This document shows, piece by piece, positions 1-8,962 of a DNA stretch of 64,000 nucleotides (position 1 is its first letter; the number at the start of each line of letters is the position of its first letter). The position numbers and the translations under genes were made by a program. A model generated the notes under the pieces. It was given only the letters and a program-made list of their open reading frames with translations, searched no databases and had not been told where the DNA came from. The DNA is from Methylomarinum vadi (GTDB taxonomy: Bacteria > Pseudomonadota > Gammaproteobacteria > Methylococcales > Methylomonadaceae). The stretch covers positions 3,358,501-3,422,500 of the forward strand of contig NZ_JPON01000001.1 of NCBI RefSeq assembly GCF_000733935.1, read 5' to 3'.

Positions 1-835
1 AGACTTCGGCATACAGTTCCAAAGCGGCATGGGCGCTGTAACAGCCGGCGCAGCCGCAGGCGTTTTCTTTCGAGTGCGTTGGATGAGGAGCGCTGTCGGT
101 GCCGAGGAAGAATTTCGGGTTGCCGCTGGTGGCGGCTTTGACCAGAGCCAAGCGGTGATGTTCGCGCTTGATAATCGGCAGGCAATAATGATGCGGGCGT
201 ATGCCGCCGGCCAGAATCGCATTGCGGTTAAACAGGAGATGTTGCGGCGTGATCGTCGCGGCGACATTGGCCGAGGCTTCGGTGACGAACTGCACGGCTT
301 CCTCGGTGGTCAGATGCTCGACGACGATGCGCAGTGCCGGAAACCGGCGCACTATCCGGCTGAGGTTTTGTTCCAGAAAGATTTTTTCCCGGTCGAAAAT
401 GTCGTATTGGTCGGCCGTCACTTCGCCGTGAATCAATAACGGGACTTGATGTTTTTCCATCGCTTCCAATAACGGAAAAATACCGTCCAGATGGGATACG
501 CCGGAATCGGAGTTGGTCGTGGCTCCGGCCGGGTAGAGCTTGAAGGCGTAAACATGTTGCGACTCGGCGACTTTTTGCACTGCCCCAATCGGGGTGTTAT
601 CGGTCAAATAGAGCGTCATCAGCGGATTGAATTCGCTGCCTTCCGGTAACGCCGCCAGAATTTCAGCACGGTAATCCAGTGCGGCACTAACGCTAGTGAC
701 TGGCGGTCTCAGGTTGGGCATGATGATGGCCCGGCCGAATTGACGCGCCGTATGGCCGATGACCAGGCGGAGAATCTTTCCGTTTCTGACATGCAAATGC
801 CAGTCGTCGGGCTGGGTAAGCGTTATTTTATCCAT
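1..835 (-). CDS. pyrC: Dihydroorotase, class II (C-terminal part beyond the window)
   Basis: Zinc amidohydrolase that interconverts N-carbamoyl-aspartate and dihydroorotate in cytoplasmic pyrimidine synthesis. Translating the reverse strand from the ATG at 835 gives the metal-binding DWHLHVRN motif near residues 11-18, the [11 protein letters not shown] segment that carries the carboxylated lysine, LIHGEV, the VEHLTT histidine motif, and GTDSAPH close to the window edge. These are all hallmarks of the E. coli-type PyrC. About 278 residues are present, against about 345 in the family, so roughly the last 65 lie outside. It is divergent from fmdB-aspS, with a 106-bp gap holding both promoters. 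Identification is firm from the motifs. Confidence 0.95.
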   Translation of the reverse strand, partial: MDKITLTQPDDWHLHVRNGKILRLVIGHTARQFGRAIIMPNLRPPVTSVSAALDYRAEILAALPEGSEFNPLMTLYLTDNTPIGAVQKVAESQHVYAFKLYPAGATTNSDSGVSHLDGIFPLLEAMEKHQVPLLIHGEVTADQYDIFDREKIFLEQNLSRIVRRFPALRIVVEHLTTEEAVQFVTEASANVAATITPQHLLFNRNAILAGGIRPHHYCLPIIKREHHRLALVKAATSGNPKFFLGTDSAPHPTHSKENACGCAGCYSAHAALELYAEV

Positions 836-941
836 TGTCTCGGGTTTTCGATTAAAATAGTCCGTTATTCTATAGAAGGGTCTTGAAAAAACAAATTCCG
901 CCCCTATTTATTGATTTATTTGTTTTTTATGGGAGAGGCAC

Positions 942-1211
942 ATGCCTATTTACGAATACCAATGTGAAGCTTGCGGTCACGAGCATGAAGCATTGCAGAA
1001 AATCAGCGATGCGCCGTTAATGGTTTGTCCGGCCTGTAACGAGCCGGAATTGAAAAAGAAAATATCGGCGGCCGGTTTCCGCTTGAAAGGCGGCGGCTGG
1101 TATGAAACCGATTTCAAAAGCGGCACCAAGAAAAACGTCGCCGGCGAGAGCTCGGCGCCGGCCAGTTCCGGCGGTAGCTGCTGTTCGGGGGGGACCTGCT
1201 CCAGCCACTAA
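942..1211 (+). CDS. FmdB-family zinc-ribbon protein
   Basis: Small putative regulatory protein of 89 residues. It starts with the family signature MPIYEYQC and has two CxxC pairs (C8/C11 and C29/C32) that would bind one zinc ion. The C-terminus is a Ser/Gly/Cys-rich tail (SSGGSCCSGGTCSSH), as often seen in the family. The start follows a GGGAGAGG-like ribosome site. The gene sits 66 bp upstream of aspS, a very common gammaproteobacterial arrangement, so co-transcription is likely. The biochemical role of the family is not established; the name comes from a protein near formamidase genes. Confidence 0.9.
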   Translation: MPIYEYQCEACGHEHEALQKISDAPLMVCPACNEPELKKKISAAGFRLKGGGWYETDFKSGTKKNVAGESSAPASSGGSCCSGGTCSSH

Positions 1212-1277
1212 CCTTGCACGGTTCGAGCGAAACACGTAAGATCGACAACTTTTTTTGAGTAAACAGAGAACAAGAGT

Positions 1278-3071
1278 ATGCGTACCCACAAGTGCGGAGA
1301 ATTGAATACAAAACATTTAGGCGAAGGGGTTTCATTATGCGGCTGGGTACATCGGCGCAGGGATCATGGCGGTGTCATTTTCATCGATTTGCGCGACCGT
1401 ACCGGCCTGGTGCAGGTGGTGTTCGATCCCGATTCCCCCGATACCTTCCGCATAGCCGAAAGTGTACGCAGCGAATATGTTCTTAGAGTCGAGGGAACGG
1501 TCAGGGAACGTCCCGAAGGCACGATCAACAAAAACATGGGTACCGGCGAGATCGAGGTATTGGTCAGCCAGGTCGAAGTGCTGAACGAGTCGGAAACTCC
1601 GCCGTTCCCATTGGAAAGCGAGATCGAAGTCAACGAGGAAACGCGCTTGCGTTACCGCTATATCGACCTGCGCCGCACCAGCATGCAGAAAAAGATGCGC
1701 ATGCGCCGCGATGTCACGCGTCATTTGCGTCATTTTCTCGATGAAAACGAGTTCTTCGAAATCGAAACGCCGTATCTGACCAAGGCGACGCCGGAAGGGG
1801 CACGCGATTATCTGGTGCCGAGCCGTACCCACGAAAACTCCTTTTTTGCGTTGCCGCAATCGCCGCAATTGTATAAACAGTTGCTGATGATTTCCGGCAT
1901 GGACCGTTATTATCAGGTCGTGCGCTGTTTCCGCGACGAAGACCTGCGCGCGGACCGGCAGCCGGAATTTACTCAGTTGGATATCGAGACTTCCTTCATG
2001 AACGAAGATCAGATCATGGAATTGATGGAAGAGATGATCCGCCGTTTGTTCAAGGACATCATCGATGTCGAACTTGATGCCAAATTCCCGGTGATGACCT
2101 ATCAGGAAGCCATGAACCGGTACGGTTCCGATCGTCCCGATCTCAGAATCCCATTGGAACTGGTCGATATAGCCGATGAGATGATGGAGGTCGATTTCAA
2201 GGTGTTCGCCGGCCCGGCCAAGGATCCGAACGGCCGCGTCGTGGCGATGCGGGTGCCCAACGGCGGCGAAATGAGCCGCAAGGAAATCGACGATCTGACC
2301 AAATATGTCTCGATCTATGGCGCCAAAGGTCTGGCCTATATCAAGGTTAACGACCGCGACGGCGGTGTCGACGGTTTGCAATCGCCGATCGTCAAATTCG
2401 CCCCGGCCGATGTCTGGGAAAAAGTACTGGCGAAAACCGGTGCGCAGACCGGCGATCTGATCTTTTTCGGCGCCGACAAGACGAACATCGTCAATGAGTC
2501 GATGGGTGCCTTGCGGGTCAAACTGGGTATCGATCTGAAACTGCTGGAAGGAGAATGGAAACCGCTGTGGGTGGTCGATTTCCCAATGTTTGACTGGGAT
2601 GACAAGGCGCAACGTTGGAATGCGATCCACCATCCGTTCACCGCACCAAGTTGTACGATCGAAGAGTTGGAAGCTAATCCGGGTGCGGCCTTGTCGCGCG
2701 CCTACGACTTGGTGTTGAACGGGCTGGAATTAGGCGGCGGCTCTATTCGTATCAACCGCACTAGCATGCAGAATGCCGTGTTCCGGATTCTCGGCATTGG
2801 CGAAGAGGAAGCCCGGCAAAAATTCGGCTTCCTGCTGGATGCGCTCAAATACGGCTGTCCTCCGCATGGCGGCATCGCCTTCGGTTTGGACCGTCTAGTG
2901 ATGTTGATGACCGGTTCCGCCTCGATCCGCGACGTGATTGCCTTCCCGAAAACGCAAACGGCGGCTTGTCCGTTGATCGATGCGCCGGCGGTGGTCAACG
3001 ATGCGCAACTCAGGGAGTTGGGTATCCGCTTGCGTAAGAAAGCTGTCCAGGAACACAGTCAAGACGACTGA
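1278..3071 (+). CDS. aspS: Aspartate--tRNA ligase
   Basis: Class II aminoacyl-tRNA synthetase that charges tRNA-Asp with aspartate in the cytoplasm. The 597 residues match the full-length bacterial type: an N-terminal OB-fold anticodon-binding domain (about 1-110), a catalytic core starting near residue 148 with the flipping-loop segment [16 protein letters not shown], the bacterial GAD insertion in the middle, HHPFTAP near residue 450 and class II motif 3 [10 protein letters not shown] near residue 531. The ATG at 1278 keeps the typical [10 protein letters not shown] start. It lies behind fmdB and is followed by a terminator-like hairpin. Whether the enzyme also charges tRNA-Asn cannot be judged from the sequence alone. 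Confidence 0.98.
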   Translation: MRTHKCGELNTKHLGEGVSLCGWVHRRRDHGGVIFIDLRDRTGLVQVVFDPDSPDTFRIAESVRSEYVLRVEGTVRERPEGTINKNMGTGEIEVLVSQVEVLNESETPPFPLESEIEVNEETRLRYRYIDLRRTSMQKKMRMRRDVTRHLRHFLDENEFFEIETPYLTKATPEGARDYLVPSRTHENSFFALPQSPQLYKQLLMISGMDRYYQVVRCFRDEDLRADRQPEFTQLDIETSFMNEDQIMELMEEMIRRLFKDIIDVELDAKFPVMTYQEAMNRYGSDRPDLRIPLELVDIADEMMEVDFKVFAGPAKDPNGRVVAMRVPNGGEMSRKEIDDLTKYVSIYGAKGLAYIKVNDRDGGVDGLQSPIVKFAPADVWEKVLAKTGAQTGDLIFFGADKTNIVNESMGALRVKLGIDLKLLEGEWKPLWVVDFPMFDWDDKAQRWNAIHHPFTAPSCTIEELEANPGAALSRAYDLVLNGLELGGGSIRINRTSMQNAVFRILGIGEEEARQKFGFLLDALKYGCPPHGGIAFGLDRLVMLMTGSASIRDVIAFPKTQTAACPLIDAPAVVNDAQLRELGIRLRKKAVQEHSQDD

Positions 3072-3103
3072 TTACCCCGTTCATACCAAAATTAATCCAA
3101 ACC

Positions 3104-3136
3104 AGGCCACGGCAGGGCTTCATTGCTCCGTGGCCT
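3104..3136 (+). terminator. Terminator-like hairpin after aspS
   Basis: A 9-bp perfect stem (AGGCCACGG at 3104-3112 pairing with CCGTGGCCT at 3128-3136) with a 15-nt loop lies 32 bp after the aspS stop. It is followed by a T-rich but interrupted stretch. It probably ends the fmdB-aspS transcript before nadA. Confidence 0.6.
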
Positions 3137-3215
3137 CTTCATCCTTATTGTTACGTTTCAGGGAATGAAATGGCCGCAATGTCGGTCTTACTTTTTATTT
3201 ATTGGCAGGTCCGCA

Positions 3216-4313
3216 ATGAATTCAACTCCGTTACCGATCCAAAATTATGCCTTACTCGATGATGCCGAATGCGAGGCGCGCATTGTTGCCGCCAAGGAAA
3301 AATTGAACGGCCGGTGCATCGTGCTGGGACACCACTATCAACGCGACGAGGTTTTCAAGCATGCCGACATCACCGGCGATTCGTTGAAGCTGTCGCGCGA
3401 GGCGGCGCAGTCGGATGCCGAGTACATTGTCTTCTGCGGCGTGCATTTCATGGCCGAAGTGGCCGATATCCTGTCGCGTCCGGAGCAGATCGCGATTCTG
3501 CCGGACATGGCGGCCGGTTGTTCGATGGCAGACATGGCCAACCATATCAAGGTGCAAAAGTGCTGGGAAGAATTGGCGCAGGTGATCGATGTCGAAAACG
3601 AAGTGACGCCGATTACCTACATCAATTCGGCGGCCGATCTTAAGGCTTTCTGCGGTAAACATGACGGTATCGTCTGTACCTCGTCGAATGCCGAAAAGAT
3701 CCTGAATTGGAGCTTCGAGCGCAAGGAGAAGGTGTTGTTTTTCCCGGATCAGCATTTGGGACGCAATACCGGCTATCGCATGGGCATCCCGCTAGAGCAG
3801 ATGGTCACGTGGGATTTCACCAAGCCGATGGGCGGATTGAGCGAGCAACAAATCCGCGACGCCAAGATCATATTGTGGAACGGCTATTGTTCCGTGCATC
3901 AGGCCTTCAAACCGGAACATATCGACGCGTTCAAGCAGAAACATCCGGAAACGATTGTCATCTCCCATCCGGAAGCCTGTTTCGAAGTGTGCGAGAAGTC
4001 GGACTATATCGGTTCGACCGAGAACATTCTGAAAATCGTCCGCGAAGCCGAACCGAACACGCGCTGGCTGGTCGCCACCGAACTGAATCTGGTCAACCGC
4101 TTGCATGAAGAATGCAAGGACCAGGGCAAGAACGTGCATTTCATGGCGCCGACCCTGTGCATGTGTTCGACCATGTTCCGGACCGATCCCCAGCATCTCG
4201 CCTGGGTGCTGGAAAACTTGGTCGAAGGCCAAGTCGTCAACCAGGTGGCCGTGCCGGCCGAGGATGCCGCCCTGGCGAAAAAGGCGCTGGATAATATGCT
4301 GGTGGCGAGTTGA
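3216..4313 (+). CDS. nadA: Quinolinate synthase A
   Basis: Condenses iminoaspartate (from NadB) with dihydroxyacetone phosphate to quinolinate, the first committed stage of de novo NAD synthesis, using an oxygen-sensitive 4Fe-4S cluster. The three expected cluster cysteines are visible: AGCSMAD (about C102), GYCSVHQ (about C225) and LCMCSTM (C315 or C317). The frame is open upstream to 3123, but the ATG at 3216 is preferred because an AGG-type ribosome site lies about 8 bp upstream and the extra 31 residues are hydrophobic and atypical. The resulting 365 residues fit the family. No other nad gene is adjacent. Confidence 0.96.
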   Translation: MNSTPLPIQNYALLDDAECEARIVAAKEKLNGRCIVLGHHYQRDEVFKHADITGDSLKLSREAAQSDAEYIVFCGVHFMAEVADILSRPEQIAILPDMAAGCSMADMANHIKVQKCWEELAQVIDVENEVTPITYINSAADLKAFCGKHDGIVCTSSNAEKILNWSFERKEKVLFFPDQHLGRNTGYRMGIPLEQMVTWDFTKPMGGLSEQQIRDAKIILWNGYCSVHQAFKPEHIDAFKQKHPETIVISHPEACFEVCEKSDYIGSTENILKIVREAEPNTRWLVATELNLVNRLHEECKDQGKNVHFMAPTLCMCSTMFRTDPQHLAWVLENLVEGQVVNQVAVPAEDAALAKKALDNMLVAS

Positions 4314-4370
4314 TCGGTTAAGAAGCAATCATTGCGTTCCTATAGTTTTAAGCTTGGAACGAATAGTCGT

Positions 4371-4446
4371 AGGTTGGGCTTCGCGATAGCAAAGCCCAAC
4401 ATTTCCGTATTGTCGTTTGTCGGGCTTTATTTCATTCAGCCCAACC
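4371..4446. repeat. REP-like palindrome, GTTGGGCTT type
   Basis: GTTGGGCTT (4373-4381) pairs perfectly with AAGCCCAAC (4392-4400) across a 10-nt loop. A second diverged unit of the same kind follows (CGGGCTTTATT...CAGCCCAAC, about 4419-4446). The AGGTTGGGCTTCG...AAGCCCAAC pattern resembles short palindromes scattered between genes in many proteobacterial genomes. Dispersal in this genome is inferred, as only this locus was seen in the window. Confidence 0.55.
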
Positions 4447-4453
4447 CTAGTGC

Positions 4454-4550
4454 GAGTATTCATAACTTACCCGGAATCCAGAGTGTATGGATATCAATAA
4501 TCTTACCATCCGTGGCACTGGATACCCGTATCCCTACGGGTATGACGGTA
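4454..4550. repeat. REP-like repeat with CTGGATACCCG hairpin
   Basis: TACCCGTA (4523-4530) and TACGGGTA (4535-4542) form a tight hairpin with a 4-nt loop. It lies inside a larger imperfect inverted repeat, with CCGGAATCCAGAG on the left matched by ACTGGATACCCG on the right. The CTGGAT-CCCG-CGGG-ATGACGG layout resembles a known class of dispersed intergenic repeats. Confidence 0.5.
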
Positions 4551-4720
4551 CTTTTAAAGCTTGCGAGGTAGTAACAGCCCCATGGATATTCTGAGGTATT
4601 TACGATTCCGTACTAGACTAGTGCGCAAATTTAGACCCACCCTAAGTCGTGTAAAAACGATGAGTAATCTCCGGCGGAATGAAACAATTGAGTCGGATGC
4701 ATTTTAATCACCTCCATCTT

Positions 4721-5713
4721 TTATTGTAAACCGACCCTGTCTACGATGCCTTTGCCGCAACCAATATCGCTTTCCCGTGGCGCTTTTACAATCGCATCGC
4801 TTAGCGTCAGATCGTCGGGCGTTCCTTTAAGATTGATTAGGATTTCTGTAATCAATTTACGGTTGCCGTCTTTTTTACAGCTGATGTTGATCCTGTCCCC
4901 CGCACCGTTGCCGAAGGAATGGTCGAACGCAGTACGGATTTGTGCGGCACTGATTTCCCTGCCGATATTGTCGGCGAATAACTGGCGGACGGAGGAAGCG
5001 TTAAGTTCGTCCATGAGCCTGATCGAGTCTTGAAAATACTCATCCGCCGCTGTGCCGTAACAGGTACCATGCTTGATCCACTCGTGGCGGTGCAGATAGG
5101 ACTGACTACCCGGCATGACGCGGGTCAACCGATCGCGTGTCGTTTCGGTCAGCTCGAGGTTAGGTAGGTCTTCCCAATGGCTGCGTTCGTCTTTGGCGAC
5201 CAACGCGGGCGCTACATTGCAGTAAACATTACCGCGCGGTTGCGGCCATAGGCCGTGCAGACTGAAATGGGTGGCATCGAAACGGTCTTCATGTTGGCTA
5301 CTGCATTCTTTTTTTCCCGGTTTCGTTTCGCAGAAACCGGCCTGCCAACTGGCCGCCAAAACATAGTTTGCAGTTTCGGTGGCAGGGGACGGTGTCGGTT
5401 CCGGTGAAGGCGGTTGTCCGGTCGCGGCCGGAACGACATGTTCGCCGCAGCCGATGGCGACCCAACGCCGCTGCGGCGTCGCTTTCATTTTGATCAAATA
5501 ATGACTGGCTTCTTCCTTGTTCTTACCGATCAAATCATAGGCGCGGTCGATTTCGGTGGTAATGTTGCCCGGGTTGGTTTCGCGCCGGAACGACTGGTAG
5601 GCCGGGCATTCCGCGCGGGCGATAAAATAACCCGACAACGGTATTTGGGCGGCGACTTGGGGCGCCGACAGCAGGATCGGCAAAATCAGGCTGGATTTGA
5701 GAAAAAATTTCAT
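4721..5713 (-). CDS. Secreted RNase T2-family ribonuclease with N-terminal extra domain
   Basis: Predicted periplasmic or secreted endoribonuclease. From the ATG at 5713 (GAGGTG ribosome site just upstream), a signal peptide covers about residues 1-22. Both RNase T2 active-site blocks are present: FSLHGLWPQ (His153) and HEWIKHGTC (His210, Glu211, His215). Before the nuclease domain there is a module of about 70 residues (about 24-92) with two cysteines, then a Pro-rich linker (QPPSPEPTPSPATE, about 100-113). E. coli RNase I lacks this extension. The total is 330 residues. An upstream start at 5749 exists but would bury the signal peptide. It converges on nadA and shares no operon with its neighbours. 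Confidence 0.9.
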   Translation of the reverse strand: MKFFLKSSLILPILLSAPQVAAQIPLSGYFIARAECPAYQSFRRETNPGNITTEIDRAYDLIGKNKEEASHYLIKMKATPQRRWVAIGCGEHVVPAATGQPPSPEPTPSPATETANYVLAASWQAGFCETKPGKKECSSQHEDRFDATHFSLHGLWPQPRGNVYCNVAPALVAKDERSHWEDLPNLELTETTRDRLTRVMPGSQSYLHRHEWIKHGTCYGTAADEYFQDSIRLMDELNASSVRQLFADNIGREISAAQIRTAFDHSFGNGAGDRINISCKKDGNRKLITEILINLKGTPDDLTLSDAIVKAPRESDIGCGKGIVDRVGLQ

Positions 5714-5856
5714 CAATGCACCTCGGTTAGCGAGCGGACTGTGGGGCAAATTATAGTCGTGTGCTGGCGAAATGGTTATTTAAATTAGCAGTACAAGAAC
5801 CAGAAAATTCTTTATTTTTGATTGGGGCTCGGAGCGGCAAAGGGCGGCGAATTCGT

Positions 5857-5889
5857 GCCGCGAATCCATGACATTCAGGGATTCGCGGC
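5857..5889 (-). terminator. Hairpin downstream of the usp gene
   Basis: An 11-bp perfect inverted repeat (GCCGCGAATCC at 5857-5867, GGATTCGCGGC at 5879-5889) with an 11-nt loop, 15 bp beyond the usp stop codon. It has no clear T-run on the minus strand, so it may be a REP unit or an mRNA-stabilising hairpin rather than a classical terminator. Confidence 0.5.
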
Positions 5890-5903
5890 CTGCTTGCTTG
5901 CTG

Positions 5904-6773
5904 TTAGCGCAGCAACAGCAACGGTTTTTGTGTTTTTAACAGCATCTTATGAGTGAAACTGCCCAGCAGCATATCGCGTAAACGCGTGTGGCTGAAGGCG
6001 CCCATGACGGTCAGGTCGATATCGTGCTGTTGCTGGTAGGCGCAAAGTTCCTGCTCCACTTTTCCTTGCAACTTGACCGTCGTGACTTCAATATCGCCGT
6101 TGGTCTTGAGCCTAGTGCTGGCCTGTTCGAGCAGTTTGGCGGCCGTTTCCTCGTTTTTATTGACGCAGACCAGGTGGCAGCTCATTCCTCGATATAATGC
6201 GCTGGCCGCGACCATGTCCACCGCTTTGTCCGCTGCCTTGCTGCCGTCGTAGGCGATCATCATGCGGTGCGGCGTTTTAAAATGGTCGTTGACCACCAGT
6301 ATCGGTCGGTGCAGGGAACGGATGATGGCTTCCAGCTTGGCGCCGATTTGATCGGAACGGTTGTCGTGCACTTGACCGCGCAGACCCAGCACCAACACGC
6401 GGATGCTGTCTTCCAGTTCGATCAGCGATTCGATTAAGCCGCCGTGGCGTTGGTTGCAGATCGGCTCGACGATACCGGCCTGTTTGACCCTTTCCTTGGC
6501 GGCCTTGAGCATCAGCTTGCCTTTATGCAATTTCAATTTGCTTTGTTGTTGTTCCAGTTCGATGATCGTTTCCAGCAAATGCTCCTGGCTGCCGAGGCCG
6601 ATGTTGCCGGTCAAATCGGCGCTGACGGCGGTTTCCTGGTGATGGTCGATCGTATGTAGCAGTTTCAACGGCGCGTCGACACGTTGCGCGATCCAGGCGG
6701 CGTAATCGCAGACCGCCTCGGTCAGGCTGGCACCGTCGATGCAGGCGAGTACTTTGGGTTGTTGATTTTCCAT
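5904..6773 (-). CDS. Tandem-domain universal stress protein
   Basis: Cytoplasmic protein of 289 residues with two UspA domains (about 5-150 and 155-289), resembling the UspE type. The second domain starts with MMIAYDGSKAADKA and ends with GSFTHKMLLKTQKPLLLL, the usual G-S-x-x nucleotide-loop segment. The first domain has a diverged nucleotide loop. The start codon overlaps the stop of the SulP gene (TAATG), so the two are translationally coupled. Pairing of SulP transporters with Usp proteins is recurrent in bacteria. A role in regulating or sensing the state of the transporter is inference. Confidence 0.9.
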   Translation of the reverse strand: MENQQPKVLACIDGASLTEAVCDYAAWIAQRVDAPLKLLHTIDHHQETAVSADLTGNIGLGSQEHLLETIIELEQQQSKLKLHKGKLMLKAAKERVKQAGIVEPICNQRHGGLIESLIELEDSIRVLVLGLRGQVHDNRSDQIGAKLEAIIRSLHRPILVVNDHFKTPHRMMIAYDGSKAADKAVDMVAASALYRGMSCHLVCVNKNEETAAKLLEQASTRLKTNGDIEVTTVKLQGKVEQELCAYQQQHDIDLTVMGAFSHTRLRDMLLGSFTHKMLLKTQKPLLLLR

Positions 6774-8266
6774 TAGTGACCTCCCATCACTTTTTCAATT
6801 TCTTCGGGTTTGTCGTGTATGCCGAAACGGTCGATAATCGTCGCGCTGGCCTCGTTCAGGCCGATCAATTCGACATCGGCGCCCTCGCGGCGAAACTTTA
6901 TCACGACCTTGTCCAGCGCCGATACGGCGGAAATATCCCAGAAATGAGCATGACTCAGGTCGATGACGATCTTGTCGACCGCCTCTTTGAAATCGAAGTA
7001 GGCGACGAAACGATCGGCCGAATTGAAGAATACCTGGCCGTGAACGGTGTAAGTGCGGGTGTCGCTGTCTTCGTTCAGACCGGAATCCACATACATGAAA
7101 TGACTGATTTTGTTGGCGAAGAACAAGGAGGCGAGCAGTACGCCGACGAAGACGCCCAAGGCCAGGTTGTGGGTCCAAACCACCACCGCCACGGTTGCGA
7201 CCATGACCACATTGGTCGATAACGGATGGCGCTTCAGGTTACGGATCGAATCCCAGCTGAAGGTACCGATCGAAACCATGATCATCACGGCGACCAGCGC
7301 GGCCATCGGAATTTGCCGAATCCATTCGTCCAAAAACACCACCATGATCAACAAGAAGATACCGGCGACCAGCGTGGATAAACGGCCGCGGCCGCCCGAT
7401 TTGACGTTGATCACCGACTGGCCGATCATTGCGCAACCGGCCATGCCGCCCAGCAAGCCGGCACCGATATTGGCGATACCCTGGCCCTTGCACTCGCGGT
7501 TCTTGTCGCTGCTGGTGTCGGTCAATTCATCGACGATGGTCGCGGTCATCAACGACTCCAACAGGCCGACGACGGCCAAAGGCAGCGAATAGGGCAGAAT
7601 GATTTGCAGTGTTTCCAGCGTCAAGGGCACGTCAGGCCACAGGAAGATTGGCAATGCATCGGGCAGTTCGCCCATGTCGCCGACGGTGTGGATGTCCAGT
7701 TGCAAACTGATCGAGACAACGGACAGCAACAGAATGCAAACCAGTGGCGAGGGAATGACCTTGCCGATCACCGGAACATAAGGAAACAAATAAATAATGC
7801 CCAAACCGGCGGCGGTCATGGCATAGACATGCCAAGTGACATGGGTCAATTCCGGCAGTTGCGCCATGAAAATCAAAATGGCCAGGGCATTGACGAAACC
7901 GGTCACGACCGAGCGCGAGACGAAACTCATCAGGCTGCCCAGTTTCAAATAACCGGCAATGATTTGAAACACGCCGGTCAGTAACGTGGCGGCCAACAGA
8001 TATTGCAGACCGTGTTCTTTGACCAGAGTCACCATGAGCAAGGCCATCGCGCCGGTGGCCGCCGAAATCATGCCGGGGCGGCCGCCGATCAGGGCGGTGA
8101 TCACGGCGATACAGAAAGAGGCGTATAAACCGACTTTCGGGTCGACCCCGGCGATGATGGAGAAGGCGATCGCTTCCGGAATCAAGGCCAGCGCGACGAC
8201 CGTGCCGGCCAGCACGTCGCCGCGGATATTTCCAAGCCAGTCCTGTTTTTTGGAAAGTAAGAGCAT
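6773..8266 (-). CDS. SulP-family inorganic anion transporter
   Basis: Inner-membrane transporter of 497 residues. The N-terminal part has about 10-12 hydrophobic segments and the SulP start pattern ([19 protein letters not shown]). A C-terminal STAS domain occupies about residues 390-497, ending in [17 protein letters not shown]. Substrates in the family include sulfate, bicarbonate and other anions; the sequence does not decide which. The gene is second in a MarR-SulP-Usp operon, 87 bp after marR and overlapping usp by TAATG. A second SulP gene occurs at 38811. Regulation by the linked MarR protein is likely from the layout. Confidence 0.93.
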   Translation of the reverse strand: MLLLSKKQDWLGNIRGDVLAGTVVALALIPEAIAFSIIAGVDPKVGLYASFCIAVITALIGGRPGMISAATGAMALLMVTLVKEHGLQYLLAATLLTGVFQIIAGYLKLGSLMSFVSRSVVTGFVNALAILIFMAQLPELTHVTWHVYAMTAAGLGIIYLFPYVPVIGKVIPSPLVCILLLSVVSISLQLDIHTVGDMGELPDALPIFLWPDVPLTLETLQIILPYSLPLAVVGLLESLMTATIVDELTDTSSDKNRECKGQGIANIGAGLLGGMAGCAMIGQSVINVKSGGRGRLSTLVAGIFLLIMVVFLDEWIRQIPMAALVAVMIMVSIGTFSWDSIRNLKRHPLSTNVVMVATVAVVVWTHNLALGVFVGVLLASLFFANKISHFMYVDSGLNEDSDTRTYTVHGQVFFNSADRFVAYFDFKEAVDKIVIDLSHAHFWDISAVSALDKVVIKFRREGADVELIGLNEASATIIDRFGIHDKPEEIEKVMGGH

Positions 8267-8353
8267 GTCAGTCCTGTTTAAAGTTAAAAAATCTTTAAGC
8301 CGGCCAAGTCAAGTCATTGGCCAGACATGGTCCCGTTGTACGAGATAGGCCGA

Positions 8354-8791
8354 TCAGCGGCCGTGAACGAACGGATGTTCGGTGATATGTGCCTTGATGC
8401 GTTGCAGCAGATCGAGCAAGAGCGCTTCCTCGTCGGCCGACAAGATGCCCAGTACCTGGTTCTCGACGGAATCGGCCACGGCCCATAATTCCTGCATGAT
8501 GGAGTTGGCTTTCGCGGTCAGCTCCAAGCGGTAGGCGCGGCGGTCCTCATGGTCCTTTTTGCGGCAAACCAGGCCGGCCTCCTCCAGTAGATCTACCTGC
8601 CGGGCCAGCGTGATCGGCTTGACCTCCAATTTATCGGCCAGATCGACCTGGCGGCAATTTTCATTCTCCGACAAAAGCACGAGCGCCCGCCATTGGGCAT
8701 GTGTCAGGCCCATGTTTTCCATCTCGCGGTTAAACCGCTGTCGGATTGCATGGCTGATTTCGTAGGTCAGAAAACCGATTCTTGAGTGCAC
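8354..8791 (-). CDS. MarR-family transcriptional regulator
   Basis: Winged-helix DNA-binding repressor or activator of 145 residues. The pattern AQWRALVLLSENENCRQVDL, then ADKLEVKPITLARQVDLLE (recognition helix region), then KKDHEDRRAYRLELTAKA (wing) is typical of MarR. It leads the SulP-Usp operon. The start is taken as the GTG at 8791; no good ribosome site is visible, and with the predicted promoter the leader would be only about 25 nt. A perfect palindrome inside its own promoter suggests autoregulation. The effector is unknown. Confidence 0.9.
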   Translation of the reverse strand: MHSRIGFLTYEISHAIRQRFNREMENMGLTHAQWRALVLLSENENCRQVDLADKLEVKPITLARQVDLLEEAGLVCRKKDHEDRRAYRLELTAKANSIMQELWAVADSVENQVLGILSADEEALLLDLLQRIKAHITEHPFVHGR

Positions 8792-8823
8792 AAAGGGTTT
8801 TAATCTAATGATAAGGTTTGCTT

Positions 8824-8851
8824 ATTATATAGTTAACTGATTATCAGTCAA
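8824..8851 (-). promoter_or_regulatory. Sigma70-like promoter of marR-sulP-usp
   Basis: Read on the minus strand: TTGACT (8851-8846), a 16-bp spacer, then a perfect TATAAT (8829-8824). This would start transcription about 25 nt before the marR start codon. Confidence 0.65.
8836..8848. promoter_or_regulatory. Palindromic operator candidate for MarR
   Basis: ACTGATTATCAGT is a perfect 13-bp palindrome centred at 8842. It lies in the spacer of the marR promoter and overlaps its -35 box. A looser TTGCTT/AAGCAA pair (8818-8823, 8850-8855) surrounds it. The position is what an autorepressor site would occupy. The same site could also affect the divergent TPR gene. Confidence 0.5.
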
Positions 8852-8962
8852 GCAAAGGTTGTGCTTTGAGGATTGCTAAGCTTGGAAAAAGGGTGTTCAA
8901 TGGCTCGATGCAGCTGGCCCTATCATTGAGAGCCCAGGCGAAACAAACTAAGCGGAGGGGGC

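Larger units (their letters stand above)
4314..4720. other. Gene-free region with dispersed palindromic repeats
   Basis: About 400 bp between nadA and the convergent RNase T2 gene with no convincing gene. It holds two kinds of REP-like palindromes, listed separately. The remainder shows no further structure that I could recognise. Confidence 0.6.

Noticed and set aside
1335-2633. A 432-codon open frame on the minus strand opposite aspS
   Set aside because: It lies wholly inside the strongly conserved aspS gene, and the translation is His/Phe-rich without family features, as expected for an antisense shadow.
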